NCBI GenBank assembly: GCA_963680875.1 | Contig: OY804586.1 | Location: 49,910,203-49,974,202 of the forward strand | Source: Bathymodiolus brooksi | Taxonomy: Eukaryota; Mollusca; Bivalvia; Mytilida; Modiolidae | DNA length: 64,000 nucleotides | Direction: 5' to 3' | Part shown: positions 56,528 to 64,000 of the stretch, piece after piece | How positions within the stretch are numbered: the stretch's first letter is position 1 | How the letters are laid out: each line of letters starts with the position of its first letter | Position numbers and translations under genes: made by a program | The notes under the pieces: generated by a model | Told to the model about the DNA's origin: nothing | What the model saw: the letters and a program-made list of their open reading frames with translations, nothing else | Database searches by the model: none

Positions 56528-56772
56528 GGTTTATGGTGCTTAACGCCACTTTCAACAATATTTCAGTTATATCGTGGCGGTCAGTTTTATTGGTGGAGGA
56601 AACAGAAGAAAACCTCTGACCTGTCGCAAGTCACTGACCGACTTTAATACATAATGTTGTATCAAGTACACCTCGCCTGAGCAGGATTCGAAGTCACGTC
56701 AGTGGTGATAGGCATCAATTGCATAGGTAGTTGTAAATCCAACTGCCATACGATCATGACCACGACGGCACC
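56528..56772 (-). repeat. SINE family A, near full length
   Basis: The reverse complement starts ggtgccgtcgtggtcatgat and ends gttaagcaccataaacc. It lacks part of the middle (ggaaacagaagaaaacc). Confidence 0.85.
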
Positions 56773-57083
56773 AAAACATATGTAAGATTGTTCATGACAT
56801 AATTCTTCAGAAAATTGCCACTATCAATATTCTAATGTAGAACCAATAAATATATTTTCAAGCTGTTTTAACAACATGTCCAATACCATACCATTTCTGT
56901 TTCAACATCTACAATTAGGATTAAAAAAGTTGTCTCTCCTATTTATAGTTTAGTTCTATGAACTATAAATCAATTTCTGGTGGTATAAAAATATATTCTT
57001 TTAAGTTGTATATGTAATCCATTTAGTACATTCTGAAGAGGCCAGACTTTCCTGAACAAATCCTTAATTTTGTTCTTTTTCAG
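56773..57083. other. Non-coding
   Basis: AT-rich; ends in a pyrimidine-rich stretch (ttttgttctttttcag) that could be a splice acceptor for the next entry. Confidence 0.4.
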
Positions 57084-57199
57084 AGCAATTCTACCTCTCT
57101 GATCTGACATTTTCGACTTGTTCTGTAATGCAAGTCATTAGACCTGCCAAAAATGTTCCTCCGGAGGTTCTCAAGATGTCTTCTTACTTTTCAGAATGA
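57084..57199 (+). CDS. Possible last coding exon, unrecognised
   Basis: A good acceptor (tgttctttttcag) is followed by a frame of 38 codons ending in TGA: QFYLSDLTFSTCSVMQVIR and then PAKNVPPEVLKMSSYFSE. The composition looks protein-like and the GC is a little higher than around. No homologue comes to mind and no upstream exon was found, so this is only a candidate. It is followed directly by a minisatellite that would be in the 3' untranslated region. Confidence 0.25.
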
Positions 57200-57204
57200 T
57201 TGAG

Positions 57205-57465
57205 TTTCACTGGTGTTGTTTTAACTAGCTGGATTGTGATATTATTTCACTGGTGTTTTGTCTCTCCATTGATATCTTGTTTCACTGGTGTTGTTTTAAC
57301 TAGCTGGATTGTGATATTATTTCACTGGTGTTTTGTCTCTCCATTGATATCTTGTTTCACTGATAGTGTTATGTCTCTGGATTGTGATATTATTTCACTG
57401 GTGTTTTGTCTCTCCATTGATATCTTGTTTCACTGGTATTGTTATGTCTCTGGATTGTGATTTTG
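57205..57465. repeat. 75-bp minisatellite, about 3.5 copies
   Basis: The unit is tttcactggtgttgttttaa, then ctagctggattgtgatatta and tttcactggtgttttgtctc with tccattgatatcttg. The period is divisible by three, so one frame stays open across it; this is not taken as coding. Confidence 0.9.
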
Positions 57466-57674
57466 GTTCAGAAGAAGAAAAAAACACCCTGATTATGTGT
57501 GAAATATTTAATATGAAATTAAAAGAAAAATAATGCAGTCATATTAAAATAACAAATGTATAAATTATCAACAATAGAAAATAATTATAAACACACTAGA
57601 TAGAGAAACAAGACTTCCCACATAATATAAAGGAGTTCACATCTTATTTTTTGACTAAGGAAAGAAATTTAGTA

Positions 57675-57814
57675 CAGTCACACCTAAATTAAGAGGTCAC
57701 CCTTGGGACAAAGAAAAAGTGGTCTTAAATTTTGTATGACAGGACAAGATAAAGGTGACATTTTAACACAGGTGACTGCTTAATAGAGGTCACCACATTG
57801 GGCAGGCTTGACTG
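57675..57814. mobile_element. CAGT-type MITE, 140 bp, TA flanks
   Basis: Ends cagtcacacctaaattaaga and caggcttgactg, both flanked by TA. It is the best preserved of four related copies. Confidence 0.7.
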
Positions 57815-58613
57815 TATTAGACAGATAGTAAGTTTTTTCAATGCTAAGTGCAAATTTTTTTTCCAGCTATATCAATAATGCTTTACCAAGTAATGTAAAA
57901 ACAAATGAGAGTAAAGAATTTAAGAAGAAATAATGGATACTGGTTCCCTGTAGCATAAAAACATCTATCTGGTTAACAGAATTGAAAAAAAAGTGTTGGT
58001 ACTGAGATTTTCTGCATTACAATTAAAAAAAAATAAAAATAAAAAAATATATATACATTTTATTATAAAATTACACAAAATCTGTACTTTATTATAAATA
58101 AACACATAATTTTACAATACAATTTTTAAATTAGCACAAGAGAGATATTTCACAGAATGCTTTTTCTAACGAAGCCACCACTATAATTTTATTCCATTTC
58201 AGCTCTGAATGTTTAAATTTTGTTATTTTAAGATATTTTTTTTTTTTTTCTTTTTTTGTAATTTTGAATTATTTTGCTTAATTTTGCCAAAATAGTTTCA
58301 ACAAAATAATTTTTTGGTCAATATAGGTTTAATTTGCAGCATTGTCGAAAATCAGCAAAATCACTAATTTTACAGAAACAGTGGAGAACACATGTAAAAC
58401 AACTCATAATAAATATTATGAAAAAAACTACATGTATATGTTAAATTTCAGTTTATTTTTTTCTTAAAATGTAGAAATTTTGTCAATTAAAACCATTATT
58501 ATTTTAAATAAGAGTTTAGTGTATAGATGGAGTCAAGATACATGTATAATTTTGAAAGTAGAACTTAAAAGGACAATTCCAGCCAAGTTTTTTTTCTTTC
58601 TATAAATTGTCAA
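57815..58613. other. AT-rich non-coding DNA
   Basis: Long A and T runs; no gene or repeat boundary seen. Confidence 0.45.
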
Positions 58614-58955
58614 CAGTGCCGGATTTACCTATAGGCTGGAAAAGCTGAAGTCTAGGGCCTCAAAATTTAGGGGGCCTCTGGCCAATTTGCATAATACTTT
58701 TGACACTGTCATTAGACTTTCAAAGTTATGCTGTCATAATGCACTGTACCCTCTAAACAACCCTTCAGTGATTTTCCCTGCACAGTTGCACTCCATTTCA
58801 GAATATTGCAGAATTGATTAAAGCACCTCTGATCATCCTCGCTTTTATTCAAATTGATTAACCACTCTTCCATCTGCCTCTAGTCGTGAGACTGGGTGAT
58901 TGGGAGGGCCCTATCCAAATAGCCTAGGGCCTCTCTTCATCTAAATCCGGCACCG
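58614..58955. mobile_element. hAT-type MITE, 342 bp, with 8-bp target duplication
   Basis: The ends cagtgccggatttacctata and ctaaatccggcaccg are inverted, and attgtcaa is duplicated exactly on both sides (58606-58613, 58956-58963). The phrase cctagggcctc recurs in two relatives at 60526 and 63883. Confidence 0.85.
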
Positions 58956-59158
58956 ATTGTCAATATGATTTCAAAGGAGGAAATTCAGAACTGAAAAATG
59001 GTGGACAACAAAAAACAAACAAAACAATACAAAGATAAAAGCTCACATGTTCTATGTCCAAGTGAGTAAACAATAAATATATGTAATCAAAATAATACTA
59101 TAAGTACCTGGGAAAAGAGTTCTAACTGGCCAGAAATTACATGGCAAAGAAAATACTA

Positions 59159-59467
59159 CAGTCAAACCTGTGTATAAAGGGCACTGTAAGAAAACAATGT
59201 GTCCTTCAGTAGCAGTTGCCCTTTATATACAGGTTAAAATTACATGCTCTATTCATAAATGGAAAAATGAGATTGCCCTTTATAGACAGTGATTTGCTAT
59301 ATAGAGGTGCCCTTTATAGACAGTAATTTGCTATATAGAGGTGCCCTTTATAGACAGTGATTTGCTATATAGAGTTGCCCTTTATTGACAGTGATTTGCT
59401 ATATAGAGGCGACCTTTATAGACAGTGATTTGCTATATACAGGTGCCCTTTAAGGCAGGTTTGACTG
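59159..59467. mobile_element. CAGT-type MITE with internal 34-bp tandem repeats
   Basis: Ends cagtcaaacctgtgtataaa and caggtttgactg. From 59288 to 59458 the unit gtgatttgctatatagaggt plus gccctttatagaca repeats about five times. Confidence 0.75.
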
Positions 59468-60131
59468 TTTGTTTATTGGTCATTATACTTTGGTTCATCG
59501 CTGATATTTGACAGTAATGTGTGTGTTGGCGTAGTGTTATTGATCTTTGGCAATTTTTTCAGCTGTATAACAACTATTATCACATAATGGGGAGAAAAAC
59601 GCAGGCAGTTATATAGAACTGACTAGAATTGACTGATGAAACCCCAGCCATGGGTCGGTGTCATGAAAAACCTGAACACTTCGGGTGGTTATCATGGCAC
59701 AAGCCTATGTCAGTGGTGCTAGGCTTGTGGAAAACAACAACATTACCTAGTTCTGCTACCAATGCCACTGCAACAGTAACCATGGCCCACATAGTCAACA
59801 TTTAATCATCTAAATACAATTTTAGCACTTAAAAATGTTGATCTAGTTTTGATTGGGTGATGAGGAAATCAATTTACGTTATATAAAATATTCCTGCATA
59901 CATACATTAAATGAGACAGTGATGATACAATTTTCAGGGGCCGTCATGATCATGTGGTAGCTGGATTTACAAGTGGCATTAATCACCATAACTTTAACCT
60001 CCCTACAATTTTCATGGTACAATGATGTTTTAATGGACAATTTATAAAAAAAATATTTCCAGAATCAACTTGCGTATATGCACATAAATGTTTACTTGCT
60101 AATGAAGACTAGTTTTAAAAAGTAATGGTAA
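59468..60131. other. Non-coding with a SINE remnant
   Basis: At 59937-60000 the head of SINE family A (ggggccgtcatgatcatgtg) is joined directly to its 3' end (gtggcattaatcaccataac), an internally deleted copy. Nothing else is recognised. Confidence 0.55.
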
Positions 60132-60330
60132 GAAAAGTTTGAAGATATCAAAGGGGAGGTAATCTGAAGCAGTAAATGAAAGGACAGACAATACAATGAC
60201 CAAAAGAAAAACGATAAAAGGACAAACAATGATCTACAAAACACTATAAAGAAAACTACAGATTGAGCAACACCAACCACTCTGAAAACCGTGGGTGAAC
60301 TCAGGTGGTAAGTAAGAAGTTAGCAGTTCC
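60132..60330 (+). repeat. Dispersed repeat remembered from bivalves, copy 2
   Basis: Shares gtttgaagatatcaaagggg, acagacaatacaatgaccaa and acaccaaccactctgaaaac with the copy at 13528-13716. Confidence 0.6.
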
Positions 60331-60525
60331 ATGTTTTAAAGCAGTCTTGTTTATTTTCACTGCCTGATAAAATTCAATAGGCTTACTGGTAGATTGATCA
60401 ATTCCGATTGTTGTTCAATACAGCAGCTTTGAGGGAACACAATATATATCTAAAGTGCTAAATTACAGTTGTCGGAAAACAGAAATATCAGTGCACATAA
60501 AACTTTCTTACATGTCAGGTTGGCC

Positions 60526-60767
60526 CAGTGCCGGATAATCCTATTGGCTAGCATAGGCTGCAGCCTAGGGCCCCTCAATTGTGTGGTATTCTAGTTTATT
60601 TAAAGAATTTGCAATAAGTTTACTTCAAGCTATATAAAGGTTGCTAATATATATCATGAGTAAAAAATATTCAAGACAGGTGCGGGAGAGTTAGAGGATG
60701 GCTCCACCTGAGGGGGGGGCATAATTTCATTAGCCGAGGGGACCCAAAAGGTCATAACCTGGCCCTG
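60526..60767. mobile_element. hAT-type MITE, diverged copy
   Basis: Left end cagtgccggataatcctatt, right end cctggccctg. The flanks ggttggcc and agttggac could be a decayed 8-bp duplication. Confidence 0.6.
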
Positions 60768-61320
60768 AGTTGGACTGTAGTCTACAAAAACTTTGTCCAT
60801 TATACTAGGTAATATTTATGTTTTTGAAGAAAAAAAATCTTGCTTTAACACTAAAATTCAAAATCTTAATTACTGTAATATCACAAACATTTATGAGGTA
60901 ACACTTGAAAGACCTCTAAAAGTATAAGGAAAATATAGTACTGTATCATTATCATTGCATAAATTACATGTTTTGTGCATACTATACTACTTTTTATTAT
61001 TTACATATTTTGTGCAAACTATACTACTTTTTTTATACTACACATATTCCTAATACTACTACAACCTTAAAAAGAAAATATTTTAAATAAAATTTGGCAA
61101 GATATAATTTGAATATAGGGAAAAAAATCAGCATTAATTTTTTTTCACATCATGAAATACAATACACACATGTACGATAACAAATAAAATCTATCTATTT
61201 AATTATATATATATGCATTCAAATTCAGCACAAGAGATACAAGTTCATGTTACCTGTCTATATTAGATAAACAGAGACAAAAATTAGCATTTCTGCTGCA
61301 ATTGCCAGCTGAGTTCACTA
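60768..61320. other. AT-rich non-coding DNA
   Basis: No supported feature; a short phrase (actatactactttttttata) is duplicated near 60980 and 61018. Confidence 0.4.
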
Positions 61321-61324
61321 AAAG

Positions 61325-61860
61325 AACAATTTTAGTAGCCCCACAAAAAAATCTTGGGGTCAAGCAACTAACTCTGCACATGAAATATTCAATATTTCAA
61401 TAGCCACCTGGGCTACTGTTTGAAAATGTTCAGGGTTGCAGTCCAAATTTGTGTGGTCTTGGGCTACTGGCCATGGCCCCCTGTTAAGTTTTATTCCTGA
61501 TAAATATGATGAACTCAGATCAGCATCTGGACTCAAATCGACATCCACTCACGTTATTCTCAAAACACGGTCCAATTTAAGGGTATTCTCAAATTGGCAT
61601 CCTTTCAAAATACTCAGATCTATGACCAATTTATTGGTTAGCGTTAGTGCATACAACAGTGACGTCATTGGACGTCAATTTGAGAAAGTGAGAAACGGCC
61701 ATAGATTTGAGAATTATGAGCCGATTTGAGAATTTGAAAAAGGACATAGATTTGAGAATTGGACGCCAATTTGAGAATTTGAAAAAAGGACATACATGTA
61801 GATCTGAGGTACAGATGTCTGTGATGTAGAAATCAGACATGGATTTGAGGATTGGACATT
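61325..61860. repeat. Region of short repeated phrases
   Basis: The first part has tgggctac/gtagcccc phrases in both orientations like 29790-29900. From 61698 to 61795 a unit of about 47 bp (atagatttgagaattggacg, then ccaatttgagaatttg) recurs. No gene is seen. Confidence 0.5.
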
Positions 61861-62189
61861 CATTAGGGGCTGGAAGTTGATCCGAGTCTTACAAATACAG
61901 GGATAGAAATTGGGAAGTTCAAACTGGTAGCCCAGACAAGATTTTTGATAAAAAAAATGTCTAGATGTTTAACTAAATTATAGGTAAAAGTTTAGCAGCA
62001 CAGACCAAAATCTAGGAGCCATGGGCGACTGGGTCCCTGTTAATTTCTGTCCCTGCAAATATATTATTTGAGGCTCCAGCCATACCCAGGTAATATAAAA
62101 CACAGACACTGAATATACATGTATGTTACTAGTCTGAACCCAAACAACAATTCTATTCTATCGGAGCATTCCGGAAAAAACCCATTGTA

Positions 62190-62369
62190 CAGTAGTCTCC
62201 CCCTGACAAGGTCAGACCCACCAAAGGTCACCTCTTTGATTCTGCCAGATTTCAGATGCACTGTAGTAGTAAAATACCACTAAACTGCCCCCATCACGAT
62301 AGGTCACCTCTCTTATAAGACAATTTATTAATTGTAGAAGGGGCGTCCTTTTAAAAGGGGGGAATACTG
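62190..62369. mobile_element. Small MITE, 180 bp, TA flanks
   Basis: Ends cagtagtctccccctgacaa and ggggggaatactg, flanked by TA. The interior has two caaaggtcacctct/gataggtcacctct phrases. Confidence 0.6.
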
Positions 62370-62833
62370 TATATGATTACCGCTAGTAATAAATATAAAG
62401 GATAATTCACCTTGCCAACTTTTCAGAAAATTAAATTTCACGATAGATATGAAAAAAAAAAATCATTTTAGGGATAAAGGCAGTCACCATTTCGAAATCT
62501 TACTGCAGAGATACAGAATCATATTCCCTATACATGTAAAATCGAATTCAAGGATTAAACAAGTTATGTCACTCCATAAATATAGTGTGCTTTTTTCTAC
62601 ATGTAATGAAAAATATGAAAAAAATACTGTGCACAAATTGAGCAATGAATTTCAAACTTGTACAATGTATACTATGTAATATTAACAAACAGGTCATAGA
62701 ATTATTATACAGGGGACTAGAAGTGTTCTGATAACATTTTTCATCACCCAGATGGAAATATTGAGAAAGAAGTAGCTAATCTATTAGAAACAATATACAA
62801 TGTTTAATATAGTCGTTCAATTTGTGGTAACAT
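62370..62833. other. Non-coding, no gene seen
   Basis: A 76-codon frame at 62449 has no recognisable motif. Confidence 0.4.
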
Positions 62834-62848
62834 CATTACAAGACTAGA

Positions 62849-63105
62849 GTGTGATCATATGGTAGTTAGATTTACAACTACCTGTGCAATCAGTGCCTAT
62901 TACCACTAACGTGGTGAGTTCAAATCCCGTTCATGGCGAGGTGTATTCGATACAACATTATGTGATAAAGTTTGTCAGTGACTTCTGGCAGGTCGGTTAT
63001 TTTCTCCTGGTTCTCTGTTTTCCTCCACCAATAAAACCGACCACCACGATATAACTGAAATATTGCAGAAAGTGGTGTAAAATCCTATAACCCCTAACCC
63101 TAATC
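62849..63105 (+). repeat. SINE family A, complete with target duplication
   Basis: Flanked by the 15-bp duplication cattacaagactaga (62834-62848 and 63106-63120). Box B reads gagttcaaatcccg. The 3' end just before the duplication is cctataacccctaaccctaa, showing that the family ends in a CCCTAA-like tail. Confidence 0.9.
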
Positions 63106-63261
63106 CATTACAAGACTAGATATCAGATAAACAAGTGAGGGGGACTAGGATACGACTAGCAGGTTTTACTCTGCCACTTTTTGTGTGTCTGTCCCAAGTC
63201 AGCATGTTAATTTCTATCATCTTCTATCAGTATTATTTCTTTGTTTATAAGATTGAGGTTT

Positions 63262-63470
63262 GACAGATTGATTAATTGATTGATTGATTGATTGCTTGAT
63301 TGTCGCTTGCTAAACGTCCAGCTGCAAATATTTCATGGACATAGGAGGACAAGTTTAAAATACATGAGAGTGGTCCTATGTAGCTACCAATGAAAATAGT
63401 AATTAGGTTGTAAATAAATAGAGAAATGAGGGAGGAATGTGACAACCGAGGCAACTACTTTTGACTGTCG
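63262..63470 (-). repeat. Retroposon 3' region with CAAT-repeat tail, reverse
   Basis: The reverse complement reads catgaaatatttgcagctgg, then acgtttagcaagcgacaatc and a caatcaatcaatcaat tail, matching 6677-7037. Confidence 0.6.
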
Positions 63471-63763
63471 ACCATTATGATCCATGGTCAGACTTTTTGT
63501 ATAATGACTGTCGACCATTATGATCCATGGTCAGACTTTTTGTATAATGACTGTCGACCATTATGATCCATGGTCAGACTTTTTGTATAATGACTGTCGA
63601 CCATTATGATCCATGGTCAGACATTTTGTATAATGACTGTCGACCATTATGATCCATGGTCAGACTTTTTGTATAATGACTGTCGACCATTATGTTCCAT
63701 GGTCAGACTTTTTGTATAATGACTGTCGACCATTATGATCCATGGTCAGACTTTTTGTATAAA
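63462..63763. repeat. 43-bp minisatellite, about 7 copies, each with a hairpin
   Basis: The unit tgactgtcgaccattatgat followed by ccatggtcagactttttgta and taa repeats almost without change. Each unit contains the inverted pair gaccat / atggtc. Confidence 0.95.
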
Positions 63764-63882
63764 ATTATGTGTATTTAACACTTGTTTCATTAGGCTATCC
63801 TTAAATATACTGGCTTCTGAAACCAGACTTTGACCAAGGAAAAAAATACCTGTGTTTCCGCTAACATTCTGGTGGGTAGGTA

Positions 63883-64000
63883 GCAGGGCCAGATTATCCT
63901 ATAGGCTAATATAGGCTGCAGCCTAGGACCCCTCAAGCTTGAAGGGTCCTGCTAAAAGATTTTCAAATACAAATCTTTTTGGAAAAATGAGCTTAATATT
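63883..64000. mobile_element. hAT-type MITE, left part, running out of the window
   Basis: Starts cagggccagattatcctata and has tgcagcctaggacccctcaa, as in 60526-60767. The right end lies beyond the window. Confidence 0.55.

Noticed and set aside
57200..57460. 86-codon frame rich in FHWCFVSPL repeats
   Set aside because: It reads through the 75-bp minisatellite only; there is no supporting signal.

Overview
The window looks like non-coding-rich chromosomal DNA of a mollusc, most likely a bivalve. It is AT-rich, has almost no long open frames, and is full of tRNA-derived SINEs, LINE tails, small terminal-inverted-repeat (TIR) elements and minisatellites. Two copies of a dispersed repeat that I remember from bivalve genomes (13528-13716 and 60132-60330) support this. 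The species cannot be named from the sequence.

Host genes are sparse. The only host gene I recognise is on the minus strand: two immunoglobulin-domain exons (19979-20302 and 14278-14422) with good splice sites and matching phase-1 introns. They resemble the first two Ig domains of the DCC/neogenin/protogenin receptor family. The rest of that gene is not visible. A possible last coding exon lies at 57084-57199 (+), unrecognised and weak.

The main feature is a decayed Polinton/Maverick-type (adintovirus-like) element at about 38.6-45.7 kb, with all genes on the minus strand. In transcription order they are: zinc-finger packaging ATPase, small basic hydrophobic protein, an uncharacterised 231-aa protein, retroviral-type integrase with chromodomain, small membrane protein, penton-like minor capsid protein, pVI/pX-like protein, double jelly-roll major capsid protein and adenain-like protease. 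Neighbouring genes overlap or nearly touch. Three frames are intact; the others carry frameshifts, an in-frame stop or an insertion. No DNA polymerase B is visible, so the copy is incomplete. The ATPase gene is split by an 881-bp element with 182-bp TIRs and a perfect 8-bp target duplication.

Around it lies a mosaic of mobile DNA. At 1-9 kb there is a Myb/SANT-like pseudogene, a 49-bp satellite, a 33-bp minisatellite and a 2.7-kb inverted-repeat-bounded segment. At 9-11.5 kb a 2.25-kb TIR element carries a LINE 3' end and interrupts a SINE. At 18-20 kb there is a 45-bp minisatellite and a 144-bp triplication inside the intron of the receptor gene. At 23-30 kb there are Harbinger-like and TA-flanked TIR elements and a SINE nested in a SINE. 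At 52-56.5 kb there are two fold-back structures: one has an inner hairpin and a 1.7-kb insertion in one arm; the other holds a helicase-like exon with a consensus 5' splice site. At 57-64 kb there are hAT-like and pogo-like MITEs, more SINEs and a 43-bp palindromic minisatellite.

Coordinates of repeats are read by eye and may be off by a few bases. Family names rest on remembered motifs, not on database searches.
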